Shown: positions 12,992 through 26,075 of the stretch, one piece after another
How positions within the stretch are numbered: position 1 is the first letter of the stretch
How the letters are laid out: each line of letters opens with the position of its first letter
Source: Daphnia carinata
Taxonomy: Eukaryota; Arthropoda; Branchiopoda; Diplostraca; Daphniidae
Assembly: GCF_022539665.2 (NCBI RefSeq)
Contig: NC_081340.1
Span: forward strand, 7,873,357 to 7,937,356
Length of the DNA stretch: 64,000 nt
Reading direction: 5' to 3'
Position numbers and translations under genes: made by a program
The notes under the pieces: generated by a model
Told to the model about the DNA's origin: nothing
The model's database searches: none
Seen by the model: only the letters and a program-made list of their open reading frames with translations

Positions 12992-15900
12992 ATGATGATG
13001 ACCCGGCTACTGGCCTCCACCAATGGCTTGCCTTTTCTCATCACCTTAATCATCTTCACGACAATCAAGAGCGCAGGTAAAGTCAAATGACCCGAATGAG
13101 TCACACACACAACGTTTTTCTTTTGTGAAACTGGTTTTCTAAGGATTTTGTTTGTTTGTTTACTTATACGGCTCTTTTCGTGCGTGACGTAAAAGATGGA
13201 CAATGCGAGAGCTGCACGCTGACGGTGATGTGTTGGATGAACGGCGGAGTCAGAGAAGGCGGCTGTTCGGGCCCTTCTTGGCTGATGACGTGTTGCGTTC
13301 CGCAAGTGACGCGGAACAGCGAAGATGACATGGCCATCCAGTCAGATAACCGTTCACCACTCACGGCCGGTCTGCGATCCGCTCCCGGAGGCGCCCCTTT
13401 CATCCTGGCCAATACGCTAGGAGAATCCATCGCCAATCTTCAAGGACGTGACGATTGTAAGTCCATTCTATTTGTATTTTATTTGTTTTTGTTTTGTTCA
13501 TTTTCCCTATCGAAAAGGAAAACTCAATTTCATTTTTGGTGGAAGTGCTTAACGCGGTTACTTAAACTTTGAAATTTTGCTTGTAACTTTCCCATTAAAG
13601 AGAAGCGTAGGGATAGTTTACCGTAGCCTCGGTTTTCGGGAGAGGGTTGGGCGTGAGTTTAAAGCAGGATCTAGGGACATTTCCCATGAACCCGTTGTAA
13701 CTTTGTGAGAGGTCATGTGCTCGGCCAGCTTTTTTTTTTTTTTTTTTGGAAGGAAAAGAATACGGAAAAACTAACGGAGTTCTAACCGATTAACACGTTC
13801 AGTTGCCCCCTTTTTTATTTCTTTTTCTTGGCTTGTCGTCCCCTAGATCGTATCTCGTTGCTCGATATTCGTTTTTGTCTTGTTTTCCTCACCGTCAGCT
13901 AAGAAATGTAGAATATCGCCCATAAATCTAGAATTCAGACAAGTCCTCCGACTTGCATACCCAATTGTGTCATGTGTCCACCAAATTCAGGAAAAAAAAA
14001 AGCAAACTGCTTATGCGCTTCTCGCTCGCGGCCATTTAATCGTTTAATTTTCTTCAAACAAAATTTACAAATTAACCAAACCCTCTTGGTGTTGTGTGTG
14101 TGTTTGCCTATTAAAAACAAACAAGTTCGCGGAGGTGTGGGATCATCCAGCCAACCATACATCTCGCATGCTCGGTTCTATATGCCGCCTAATCCGAACC
14201 TGTTCCTTCGCTTTGAGCCACGCTTGAGAGAACCTCCTGTTCTGCCTCCTGTGCTGCCAACGTTCGACAATGTCATCACTACCACCCCAGGTAAAGCTTA
14301 CAAACTTAACAACTAACACACACAAATCAAATCTCGACCACAAGTGACCTACGCGTGTCAGTCACCCAAAACTGGTAGGCCGTGTCTAATGGTATGGGAA
14401 CAAAAAAACGCACCTTCTCACTAAACGAACCGGATGTTTCGATTACATCACGTTGTGCTAGACACACAAAAAAAAATTACAAATTATTTAACAAGGAGAA
14501 AAAAAAAAATGAACAACAAAAACGGTACCAGTACTAAAAAACCGGAATCTCCAATAGAATTGGTATCATTTTTTGTTTGATTACCACATTGTGCGTGACA
14601 CGTAGTTGTTTGATTTTTAATTGAATTTAAAATGCTTTGCTTTATTATTATTATTTTTTTTTTTTCATTTGAAAAATTCAAAATCAAAAGGGATGTCAAC
14701 GTCACCTTCGCAGCAGCTTCATTATTTCGTCAAGAACAACAACAACAACAACAAGGCTGCGGGAAGTCCATTCTCATCATCAGCCGTGCCATACAATCAG
14801 CTGCAGCCTCCGCTACCGCCTCCCCTGCCACCGTCGCCGCCGCAGCTCCAGCCGCAGCTTCACGTCATGACACAGCAGCAGCTCTACCAACACAAGAATT
14901 TCCAAATGCAGCAACAGATGTTCCCGCAACAGCCCTACATCGCCCTGAATAGTCTCAACAGCTTGTCGGGGCCGCGGCCCGTCTGTGGCGTCCAGCCACT
15001 CAAATCCAGCAAGCTACAAAAGAGGATCATCGGTGGAGATCAGGCCGCCTTCGGCGAGTTCCCCTGGCAGGCCCATATCCGCATCGCCGGCTTCCAGTGC
15101 GGCGGAGTTTTGCTTAACAACCAGTACATCGCTACGGCTGCCCACTGCGTTCACAGGTGACTTATTTTTTTTTTTTTTTTTCCCCTTTCCTCTTCTCTTA
15201 AGAGCGGCTCGCACTTACCGTTTAGCGACGGCTTCTTGTTCGCCCCAGTCAACTGGACACAATTGACCGCTACTAAACGCTCACTGACCACAGGCAAACT
15301 GGACCGTCGAGTACCACACGGCCGACGGTCCGCTGCTTGGTCCCAATGAAAAATGTTGTTTTTTTTTTTTTTTCTTTCTTTCTTTCTTTAGGAAAAGAAA
15401 ACCGCATTCGGTTTTATGCCACGTCTTTTCTTTTGTGACCCGCAACCGCATCCGTTATTAAGTTATGGCGGCCCGCTTATTTTGTTAAATTCGAATAGCT
15501 CAAGTTCCCTTTGTGATTGGCATTTTTTCGTGACCATGGCGCCGTGCATTCTTTTCTCTTGTTGGAATTTTGTTCATCGTGTCACTGAAATTTGAGGCGA
15601 TACAAATCGAGCGGTTGTAAATATGCTAATCGAGCTCTGTTTTCAATAGAGCCAAACTGTCGCAGATCATCATTTACTTGGGTGAATACGACACGAAAGA
15701 TCTGGACAAGGCCGAAATCCTACCCAAAGAGACATTGGGTGTCATCGAAAGAAAAATTCATCCTCAATTTAAATATATGCTAACCCAGCCAGACCGGTAA
15801 TTACCTTGATTCTTTACTGTTATTTAAAAAGATTTTTTTCCCCCTCTACTTTAGAACCATTATTCATATTTTATTTTTCTTCTTTTTCTTCCCTCGCCGA

Positions 15901-16962
15901 ATTCACTTGATTTATGTGTGAATTCCTGACGGTTCCGGTTTGTTGTTCTTCGGTTATTACCCGCGTTACCATCAAATCGTCAACAGCTATGACGTGGCTG
16001 TGCTGAAGTTGAGCCGCTCGGTCGGCTTTCGTGACAACATCCTCCCCATCTGTTTGCCACCGCAGGGCAAAGATTACGAAGGTGCCCTCGGCGTCGTCGC
16101 TGGATGGGGAAAAACGGATACTTCGTTTGGTAGGAGCCATACCGCTCTAATGCGACCTTTATCTCCTTTTTTTTTTTTTTTTTAAATAAAAATGCACCGT
16201 ACAACTACTGTATGTACAGTATATGTATCCCACTTCTTCCTCCTTAACGTACCCAGCCACTATTCCAAACCAATAAAAGTCCCGGCCGTACTTGGAGACC
16301 CAACAAACACACGTTGGCCTACTCCTCGTGTTCCATTTCATTGGTCCCACACTTACCTCGCTTATATACTTCCATTTATGTTTTTCGTGTGATGATACGT
16401 TCAACTATCTTTCTAGCCGCTTTAATGTTTCCGTTGGATTTGACTAAAGGTAAAACGGGGACCAACTTGCTCCAGAAAGTTTACGTTCCAATCATCAACA
16501 ACCGAGTCTGCTATGCCTGGCACGAGCTAAAGGACATCATTCTGGAGCTGCACGATGAAATGTTTTGCGCCGGACACGAACAGGGCAAAATGGACGCGTG
16601 TCTCGTGAGTAAGAAATTGCCTATGACATGTTGTATCGTTTATGACCATGAACGCAATCTTTTTACGTGAGTCTAGAGCACCATCTGACCCAAATTATTG
16701 TATAAAGATTGGCTTGTTATCTGTTTTGGAATTATCATCTGCACGGCGTTATTCGATACTATGAATTTTGAATTTTGTTCTGCTTGTTTTTCTTCTTGTG
16801 TAGGGTGATTCTGGTGGCCCGTTGGTGGTGAACGACGGCGGCCGATGGACTTTGGTCGGAATCACGTCGGCGGGTTTCGGTTGTGCGGTTGATCACCAGC
16901 CCGGCATTTATCACAAAGTCAGCAAGACGGTACCTTGGATCTTGGCGAACATCAACGATTGA
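12992..16962 (+). CDS. secreted trypsin-like serine protease with N-terminal cysteine-rich (clip-like) domain
   Basis: Eight exons: 12992-13076, 13196-13456, 14126-14290, 14691-15156, 15650-15796, 15987-16129, 16450-16604 and 16804-16962; 526 aa in one frame. Exon 1 encodes a signal peptide (three in-frame ATGs, then [10 protein letters not shown]). Exon 2 has a small Cys-rich module ([15 protein letters not shown], ending WLMTCC) resembling the clip-like knots of insect regulatory proteases. A Pro/Gln/Asn-rich linker follows. The S1 domain starts at the activation site KR|IIGG (residue about 282). The triad is complete: His in TAAHC, Asp in YDVAV and Ser in GDSGGP. Asp at position 189 (DAC before GDSGGP) predicts cleavage after Lys/Arg. 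Oddities are Leu before GDSGGP, where Gln is usual, and SAG instead of SWG at 214-216. It is probably an extracellular zymogen of immune or cuticle cascades; the substrate is unknown. Confidence 0.88.
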
Positions 16963-17114
16963 ACAAAGAAGAATTGAACGCGACGATAATGACAGTACTT
17001 AAAATGAAGCGCATTCATCGGTCATGTGATCCTATTTCCCACACACGCCTTTCCTTACCTTTCGTATGTCTCTAAATGTGTTATGATATTTTAATTTTCA
17101 AAGTATCGGGACAA

Positions 17115-17124
17115 AATAAATAAA
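17115..17124 (+). other. polyadenylation signal of the serine protease
   Basis: Overlapping AATAAA hexamers (AATAAATAAA) lie about 150 bp after the protease stop, between the two convergent genes and before the SMNDC1 stop at 17233. Position and sequence fit a 3' end signal. Confidence 0.6.
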
Positions 17125-17232
17125 CGACAAAAAAATGATGCCATCTGGCAAATTACAAAACGAAAGTCTGGTTTATTTTTTTTTTTTTTTCATTCAATTT
17201 CCTATTTATCGCGTTTGTGAGTTCGTTGTTAT

Positions 17233-18090
17233 TTACTTTTTCTTGCGTTTTTCTGCTTGCATATACTCGGTCATAGGCCGGCCGGATATTCCACAAGTTC
17301 CTACACCGACTTTACCACCAGGGCCATCAGGGGTCGCAAAGATAGACTTCTTTACTATTCCGCCTTTCTTCGTTTTCAAAGCCTTCAATACAAAAATAAG
17401 ATACTTTACGTGAATTGTTGGGCACAAATGTCAAAAAAGTGTTTCATACTTTGGCATTGAAACTTTGCCATTTGCTTTTTTCTTCCTCTCTGGCTTCTTC
17501 CAGTTCCTTCATCTTTACCAACTTTTTTTGTTTCTTCTGCTTCAGGTATTCTCTTTGTTTCTGCAGCTGTTCCTTCCTGGATAAACCGAAATGCAGCGAA
17601 AATTACATTGAAGGTTTGTATGATTACGTAGACAAATCAGACGGCTCACATACTTGGTTTTTAATTTTTCGGCTAAACTCTTGTCTGACATTCCTCCTTC
17701 AAGACCCCTAGGTCTTTCTTTCAGTTTGTCAGTAGTTGTAACATCAGAATTACCATAGGCATCAAAACGAATTGAAACTTCTCCGTCCTCTGACAGGGCT
17801 TCAATAGTGCAATCATAGTATTGCTTATTGTTACTCCACGGAGCCATGCATTTGTCCCCTACAGACCACTGTATCACTTTTTTGTGGTTACTTCTCTCAC
17901 TACTTTTGTTTTTCGAATCATCTTCAGACTCGCGCTGAGCGTTGATAAGTTCATTGGTAAGGGCAATCACTTCAACCAGATCTTGTTTCAACTTCAACAA
18001 CTCTTCGCTTGTTGCATCTGCTGTTAATGCAGCTTCAACTTGCTGTAATTGAAGTTTGTAGGTATCTAAGCTTAGTCTAAGTTCTTCCAT
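17233..18090 (-). CDS. SMNDC1: SMNDC1 / SPF30, Tudor-domain splicing factor
   Basis: Three exons on the minus strand: 17654-18090, 17450-17576 and 17233-17382; 237 aa, close to the usual length of about 238. The start MEELRLSLDTYKLQL begins an N-terminal helix. The Tudor domain (about residues 75-130) has the aromatic-cage context VGDKCMAPWSNNKQYYDCTI and FDAYGNSDVT. A basic helical region (KEQLQKQREYLKQKK) comes next, and the C-terminus carries the family signature KVGVGTCGISGRPMTEY. SMNDC1 is a nuclear U2-associated factor that binds symmetric dimethyl-arginine and is needed to assemble the U4/U6.U5 tri-snRNP with the pre-spliceosome. It is divergent from Rheb (1.15 kb between starts) and convergent with the protease. 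Confidence 0.95.
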
Positions 18091-19238
18091 CGTAAATAAA
18101 ATATATTTGATCAAATCAGAAGATTACTTGTCAAAATAATGCAGAAGACGAAATTCAGAGATGCAGAGCGGTTTAGAAGAGAACCGAAGCTCGAAAGTGA
18201 TTCTAAACAGCGATACGTGAGCTGCGGACATCGGTGCCATTTGTTTTATTATTAATTTTTTTTTGTTTACTAATGCCTGTTTAGGATACGAAATTTTACA
18301 GGTTTGAAGTTCGTAGCTCCAGATTTTTCCGGCGGCCATACAGTACAAAGACATAGATACCTACAGTAAATTTCTTTTGGCAAGTGCAAGCAGGAAATCC
18401 GTGACAACATTTTGGACACTTTCCAATATTTTTTATTGTAAATAGAAGTGTGTCAGTTGAACATCCACTTACGGAAAAGCTATGCTTCTTTGCGATTTGG
18501 AGTATCAAATTTGTTGCAAATCTCTTCGGCGTATCTGCTTGGAGTCGTGCGATAACAGACAGAAATTCAATATGCGCAATAAATTTGTAATCATAAAAGT
18601 CACATAGGTCAATTTCATGACACGAAACGAGTCAGACGGCACGCGAAGCATTCGTGTACGTCCCAAGCGTAAAAATTTTGCTCAAAAGGAGTTTCTATTA
18701 TACATGTTTAATGGTATTTCCAAACTCGATTCAGTTTTTGGCAAATAATCATTTATTCTGCCACTTGCCTAATATATCCATATTCATACTCTAAAGAAAA
18801 ATTAGTAGCCTAGAAACTCTTGCCAATTGTCAATTTGTCACACTGAAAAATGTATCGTAGCCTTCTGCACTGTGCTTACATACATAAGATGTGTGTGTTT
18901 TGCAACGCTGTATGTTGTAAACAGCTGTAAGTAGCTGTCTAAACAGAAAGAACACGTTTTATTTTCTACAGTTTGATCAGATCTTATCTTGCAATAGCTT
19001 ATTCATAAAAAAAGAATTTTAGCAAAAACACCGAGGGAATAAGGTATGCATTTTGATGATGGGTTGCCTACGCCAAATATTCATTAGACCCTTAGTCACA
19101 GTGGTTTGTTTGTTTTATGCCCAACCCTTCAGAGAATTTCCACAGAATTATGTAAATCAAGTTATTCTAAAGCATTTCTTTTCATTTTTTAGTGTATCGC
19201 GCAAAAGATTCGATATAAGTTAACACATTTCGTCAAGC
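18091..19238. promoter_or_regulatory. divergent promoter interval between SMNDC1 and Rheb
   Basis: The 1.15 kb between two divergent start codons must hold both promoters and 5' leaders. Open frames on the minus strand at 18124-18508 give short peptides with no known domain and are read as leader or intergenic sequence. No clear TATA box or binding-site cluster was identified. Confidence 0.5.
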
Positions 19239-20072
19239 ATGCCACCTCAAAGGAAGCAGAGGAAAATAGCTATAATGGGCTATCGTTCAGTCGGTAAATT
19301 TACTCAATGGGCTGAAAAGAAAAATGTAAACAATTTACTGATGTGCACTTATTGTATTGTTATAGGAAAATCATCATTGACAATTCAATTTGTGGAGAAT
19401 CAATTTGTTGACTCATACGACCCTACAATTGAGAACAGTAAGTACATGCCCACTTTAAGCCACCATCAGTTAGGATTTCTTGGCTCTATTTTCTAATTTA
19501 CCCAATGTTTAGCATTTACTAAACCATGGAAAGTTCGTGGGCAAGATTTTGAGCTTAAATTTGTTGATACGGCTGGTCAAGATGAATATGCTATTTTCCC
19601 AGCACAACATTCAATGGACATGCATGGTTATGTTCTTGTTTACTCTATTACTTCAGTTCAAAGTTTTGAACTTCTTCAAGTTTTGTTAGAAAAGATCATG
19701 GATATGACTGGTAAAATCAAGTAAGGATGAACCATAATAATTTGCACAAAATTTACTTTTATGGCTTTTGTTGCTCTAGAATACCTCTTGTTATTGTTGG
19801 TAATAAAACGGACCTCCACCGCGAAAGAGTTGTCAGTACAGAAGAAGGCAAGAGACTAGCCGATACTTGGAAAGCATCGTTTTATGAAGTTTCTGCCAGA
19901 TCGCACGAGGTATCGTTCTTAATTTTCTTTTGAAATGTATTTACGGTAATATTTGCTAATCTTCGAACTTCCATCGTAGTCTGTCTGCGAAATTTTTAAC
20001 AGGCTAATTACAGAGATGGAAAAAGCAGACAGCAGTAATGGAAACGAGAAAAGTAGTTGCATTATCTCCTGA
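19239..20072 (+). CDS. Rheb: Rheb, Ras-family GTPase activating TORC1
   Basis: Five exons: 19239-19293, 19366-19437, 19513-19720, 19780-19909 and 19980-20072; 185 aa, normal for Rheb. The P-loop is GYRSVGKSS, with the Rheb-typical Arg where Ras has Gly12. The switch I/effector region reads YDPTIENTF, switch II is DTAGQDEYAIFP, and the base-specificity motif is VGNKTDLH. The C-terminal CIIS is a CaaX box for farnesylation, placing the protein on endomembranes and lysosome. GTP-bound Rheb activates TORC1 and is switched off by TSC2. The start at MPPQRKQRKIAIMGY matches the family. Intron phases all fit. It is convergent with CAND1, whose stop lies 540 bp downstream. Confidence 0.97.
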
Positions 20073-20611
20073 GCGGGTATAGAAGGTAGACGTGTCTACT
20101 AGGGCCTATTCGTTTTTTTTTTCTTCTAATAATATTATGCAGTGTTCTCGTAACGACCGTTTTCTGGTTTTCTTTCTGGATTTGTGTCAAACAACAAGTT
20201 AAAGACATTCATGGTGAGCGAAATACATTTATCATTTGTACTATGTAAGTCGTTTTATGTTGGACATGAGTATAATTTTAAACTTTAAAAATGATAACGT
20301 TTTGCAGGAATTTTGTATTCTGATTTTGAATGTCTAAAATGACACGAGAAATTTGAACTAATGTGATAGATCTGAATGGGTTTTTTTTTCAGAAAAGACT
20401 CACATCGTTCTACACAGTGGATAGTAATGAAATTCAATCAGAAACTCCGCAAGACATATTTTCGCCAACGTGAACGGTATTAAATGTCCCTTATCATCAA
20501 GCTAACATTTCAGGGGAACGAGCAAGCCGGATCCATCAACGGTGACAACTTTCCAGATCAACAATCAGTATCTTGTTTTCCATGGTAGTACATACATTAT
20601 TTTACACCGCT
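20073..20611. other. Rheb / CAND1 convergent 3' interval
   Basis: About 540 bp between the Rheb stop and the CAND1 stop, presumably both 3' UTRs. The sequence is AT-rich and no additional gene is seen. Confidence 0.5.
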
Positions 20612-23600
20612 TTAACTTAAGTCCATGTTCGAATCGCTTGACGTGCCAGCCATATTTCCGTGATGTCCGGAGCCGTCTTTCTGTATAGAGTCGAAAAGAG
20701 CCTAAACAAAGAAGATACTATCAGAAGACGAAGCAGAGAAAACAGAAATAACTTTGAAGTTATGAAGGAAATTCACTCGCCTGAAGATCGGGTGATGATC
20801 GTATGTGCAGGACGAATTCGTTAAGTTGTGGATTCTTATCCGAGTCCGGAATCATCAGCAGCGCAGATACAGCACGCATAGCAGAGCGCTAATCATAAGT
20901 TTGTTAGAAGAATGGCTAAGGGTTAAGGAAATGTGGTTTTCTATTATTTCTCTTAAATTCCGCTTACCTTGAGTTCATTTTGCATTTCGTATTCTTGTTT
21001 AACAGCATTCGCTTTAACTCTAGCAGTGCAAGTCGTCCGTAGGGGTTCGACCAGCCGATCGAGACGCTGAAGAACCGCAGTTGGACATAGCGTGGCCAAA
21101 CGGGCAACCATCAAGTATGTTAACATTTTAATGTCGTTGTGATCTGCGATTAGTCAAATCCGATAAAGAACAGCGAGCTATGCTGCAAAACTTGAGAAAC
21201 AAACCTTTTCAGCCCTAGTTCAACATGGTTCAAAAATTCAAAAACGTCCAGGCGATCAAGACACGAGTCCAGTAGAGTGTACATGCATTCAAAGGCAGCC
21301 TTCCGGAGGTCTAGGCCATCATCAACGGTATGTTTAAAAGGACCCATTTCCACTTCACGCACCAACTCTTTCTGCAAACATAGTAGGTCAATAAGAAAAT
21401 TTTCCATTGTCATGTAATGTTACAATAACGGTACTTACTCTAACTTTAGTCTCGTTATATAGTTGAGGCAAAACCGAATCGAGCAGGTCTCTGATCAGTG
21501 ATGGCTTGTTGTGTGCTGCCGAGTTGAACGCAATTAAGGCTACTCGTCGCACGTTTAGATCATCATCCTATTTCAAGAATACGGTGATTGGTCACTACCA
21601 CTTTCTATGCCAGCCATGGCGAACTCTCTCATACCTGTAGGGTTTGAAGGAAATCGCCCATGCATTGTTTAAGCAAAGGATCGATCGATTGGACTTGATC
21701 AGAAATTGTGAATTTCGCGGCTGTGACGATAGTGGTCCTCATAAGCGCAGAAGGACTATTAAGAGCTACACGCAGTCGGGGCAGCAATCCCTCGGGATCC
21801 GTTAGCGTAAGCTTGCCCAAGCACTCGGCTACGACATTACGTGTTCCTTCTTCGTTGCATTCACAGTGACGGAACAGAAGATCCCAAATTTGGGGTACAA
21901 AGGGACGCAGTTGTGCGATGGCCTCCGTTCCAAGTGATAACGAAGTAATCACTTCCTTTAACGAGTGCAGCAACAAATATTGGCGCCGTGATTGAGTTTC
22001 AATCTGTGTTAAGATGAAGGGCAAGAATGCTGGAAGATTCCCGACTGCTACTGAACCAAGGGCGTGCGAAGCTGCAGATTTCACCTAAGGAAAAAGAAAA
22101 GAAAAATGTGAACATGTTGCAATACTGAATGACAAGAATTCTTTTACCTCTTCATTCGGTGGGCCGAATGAATCGATAATGGCCTGTCCCAAACCAGGAA
22201 CCTGATGGAGGTCCATTCTTTTGCCAATCTCTCCCATGCATAGCAGCGCAAAGATATGCTGCCAATCAGAACGCGGTCTCTGAGCCTCCTGGAGGAAGTT
22301 CTGCACCAATGTAAACGCTTCAGCTACAGGTTGAGTAACAACCAGTGAGGCAACAGCTTGGGCGACTGAATGATGAGCAGTTTTATGAAGCCCTGGTTTC
22401 GACGCCAAATTCATCAACGACAGCAACAGATCACGATAACTCAGTCCAGTTCCTAAAAAGAGGTATACGTTACCATACATACTTTTACAATAACAATTGC
22501 AGACCTTTACTTACCCGGCGCATTAAACTCTACCAAAGCTTGTAGAAACTCGAGAAGAGAACCTAGAGCTACACCTTGAAGTAAAGGTGAACGCAAGAGG
22601 CCGAAGACTTCGGGCAAAATGCCTGCATTTACTCCGCCAGCTTGAAAAGCCGATTTCTGATTGCGCGCAACTGAAGTCAGCAAATGAAGTGTCAACTGCG
22701 CGATATGCAAATCCGACTCGGACAATAGCGGCGGTATTTCGGCCAAAACTGCATTCAGCAATTCCGGAGTCAAAGCAGCGCTGGACAAACATCAGTGTAC
22801 AATCGAAAGTATTAGTTAATAAAAAAAAATAGAAGTAGGTATACAATCATGTTACCTGTAGTTGTTTACGATGCGATCAAGCAGTGCAAGTGTCGTAAGC
22901 TTAAGAGCTCGTTGGTTCTTACGAAGGAATCCGGCTAGAATTGGAAGTGCTTCGGGCAACAATGGGCGGATATCAATGTGCAATGGCGAAGAAGCGATTT
23001 TTGTCAAAGCTTTGACTGTCGTTAGCCTGGTAATCTCATTTCGAAGGCGATCAAGAAAAATCGGGAGGCACACCATCAATTGATCTACAAGAACCAAGAA
23101 CGTCATTGTGAAATACTTCATGTCACGTAAAATTATTACCAGCAAGGTGATCTCCCAAATGAGAAACAATGAATCCCATGCACGAGATGGCACGTTCTTT
23201 GACTTCCTGGTCCAAATCAGCAGCTTTGAGTCGGACTAGTACACTATCATAAATGGACACTGTGTACGGAGTAAAGTCAAAGGTGGTGGCTGAATCCAAA
23301 GGACGCATCACTCGCACCTTAATATTGAAAAAATGATAATAATGAGTTGGTAGATCGCGTAATTCATTGGGAAAAAAAAAGATATACCAATTGCTGGAGA
23401 ACCAAGAGAGCTTCTGATGTGATCTTATAAAACGGATCGGACACAGCGGTTAACAAGGAAGGCAATAAGGCTGCAATGTGTTCGTGAGCCACTTCGGGTG
23501 GATGATGAACTAGTACCGTGTGCACAAACTGTAGAGTGTCTATTTTCATCGGAGAACTAGCGTTTCTTTCACTGCGAAGAAGAAACAAAATTTAGTTCCT

Positions 23601-25661
23601 ACAATGGCCAACAGTTGTAAAATGAAAACTACTTGAGACAGAAGAGGATTCCTGGAACCAGTTGACTAAAATGAGGACTCAAGCATCCGGGAATAACCAA
23701 GACCAACTCAGTCAAAAGCGCGAGCACACCTTGTCGCGTTTTCAAGCTTTTGTCCTGGACAACAACAAACTCAACATGTTACGGTATGAGCTTGCTTGAT
23801 TTTATAATAAATTACCTTCATCTGCTTACTGGTAGCTTTAATAATTAGAGGAACTTGTTGCATTAACACAGTATAGATCTCCTGGTTAGCGCCAAAGCCT
23901 GACCCATCATCACGAACAGATCCGGATGGTTTCGTTTGCTTTAGAAGAGCAATGAATGCATGGAAAATATCAGCTTTTACATTTTCCTCCCGTTCTAAGG
24001 ATTAAAAAAAAATTATTCAATGAAATTTTTCGAAAGAAAATGCGAGCCTTGTGAACCTTTGAAGCGTCCAATTAAGACAGGAGAAACTGTACGATAGAAA
24101 TCAAACAGCAAGTCTGGTCGGGTGCTTATTATAGCCTCTAAGCATTTAGCAGCACATCTACGTACCTGCATAAAAAAGAAAATAATCAAAATTTTTATTT
24201 AGTTAAATCGGAGGGGAAAAAAATACTACCTTCCAGGACATATCATCATCATCAGAATATTCTTCCTCGTTTTCTTCATCTTCTTCTTCCGTTTCCATAT
24301 CACCGTCGTCATCATCGGCATTTTCCTCCTATTTCGGTAAAAATCAAACATGGATTATTTTCGTGTCTTAAAGCAATACTTGTTTGCTCGTTGCACTTCA
24401 TAATTGTAGTTCGGATCATAGGCTAGAAGTTCTAGGCAGATGGCGATAAGGGTTCCAACGTGGGGTGCCATCTCTTTCGGACACTTGTGAACTAGCGCCT
24501 CAAAAGCCTGAAGACAGAACTCCCGGAGTTCATCGTCATCCACATTTATGAACTGAATTAGAGACGGCACCACTCTCTCCACGTTCTCGCCAAAACGATG
24601 ACCTGCTTGCCGACTGTAATTTAAATTTAAAATTATTTAAAAGTTTCAAGCACTGTAGCTTGCAAATTAAATTTCTGGTACCATATAGCACCAACTGCTT
24701 GAATGTAGGTCCTCGTTGTTGAAGTAGTCGAATTTTTGGCTAGACCATCGAGAAGGTGTTCCATAATCTTCACATATAAAGTATGATGGCAAGACATGAC
24801 CAAGTGCCCCAGAGCTTGGATTGTACGTTTGCGCACGGCAAGACGTGGGGAGGCCAGTTGCGGAAGTAAAGCTTCACGGATGGCTTCGTGGAAAGAGACC
24901 AGAAGACTGCCAAACCTGGTCAAAAGATCAGCCAGGATATCTAGGGCCTCAAGCTGAACTGAAACATCTTCTTGTTTAGCAATGGCAGTATTCAGACGCC
25001 CTGTTATTCTTTTGCAAACCTAGAATATGTGAAACACAAGACGAACAAATGCAAATAGTAGTTAGAGAAAGGGTATTGTTGAAATCAATTCAGACTCACA
25101 GATGCTGCCATTCCAGATGCTGTCAAGGGTAACTCACTAATGACAGTTTTTAATCCAATTGATGAAATATCTCTTAACTGTTCTTTGTCAGAAGACATGT
25201 TTGTGCATAGATGCTCAACAATTGTTTCTACTTGAACATCCTTCACTTTGGTAACTAATGGTCCCAAGCTACAAAGTTCACATAAACCATATCAGAATCT
25301 GTAAATTTTACCATGAATTGTTTTGTTAAACATACCATCTCACAGCCAGATTTTGAACTTCACCATTTTTATCTTCCAAAAGTCGGAGAAGCATCTTAAC
25401 AACCTTGCGTTCAGAGTCATCATCCAACTTGATAGAATCCTTTTGCAACTCACCCATCAAATCATTTGTCGCCATGAAGCGAAAATCTTTATCGCTGGAA
25501 GCCATCTGTAAAAGAAAGATTTTGTCTTAGATTGACTGTTTAAATGTACGAACCAATATGAATGCATTCATGACAATCTCCATTTGTATTATTTACAAAC
25601 AATGACAATATGCAAAAACCTTTTCTAGAAGATTGGCGATATGGTACGAAACGTTAGACAT
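20612..25661 (-). CDS. CAND1: CAND1, cullin-associated NEDD8-dissociated protein 1
   Basis: A multi-exon minus-strand gene of about 16 exons with introns of 55-85 bp. The first exon is 25620-25661 ([14 protein letters not shown]), joined to [16 protein letters not shown], the CAND1 N-terminus. HEAT repeats follow in family order: [48 protein letters not shown], an acidic loop ([12 protein letters not shown]), [30 protein letters not shown]-type linkers, [20 protein letters not shown], and the highly conserved [20 protein letters not shown]. The C-terminal TIP120 region ends with NMDLS and the stop at 20612. Estimated length is about 1230 aa, the full family length. From family knowledge it wraps un-neddylated cullin-RBX1 and exchanges F-box/SKP1 receptor modules on SCF ligases. 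Not every internal exon edge was fixed to the base. Confidence 0.95.
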
Positions 25662-26075
25662 TCTTTAGCTTGGATCCAAATTCGTTAGCAAAAAAAACTA
25701 CGTAATCTTTTTTTTTTCTTTTTTTTTTTTCTTTTTTCGTCAATTTGTGTATCTGTTATGTGGCCCGGCGGTTTAACTCACAATCAACGACGACGGTTAA
25801 CCGTTAACGGCTACCTATTTAATGAAAATTGCACAGAAGCCTCTTCTTTTCCATGAAACAAATCGAGGGAGTTTCATTTCACGATTCGTGAAAAAAAAAA
25901 ACGATTAAAGCCTTTCACTATCGATTAAGGATCAACGTGGTTGCAAATGTAGTTTACCACCATTAGTAAGCATGCTCATGTCATCCTGAATGGTGTAGCA
26001 ATTTGTTTGATTTTGCTGGGGTGCTAGTTATGGTATTGTGTGGTAAATTTTATATCCTCGTGTTTGCAACTGAAA

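Noticed and set aside
15014-15214. Antisense open frame in protease exon 4
   Set aside because: Opposite a clearly coding S1 domain exon; antisense shadow only.
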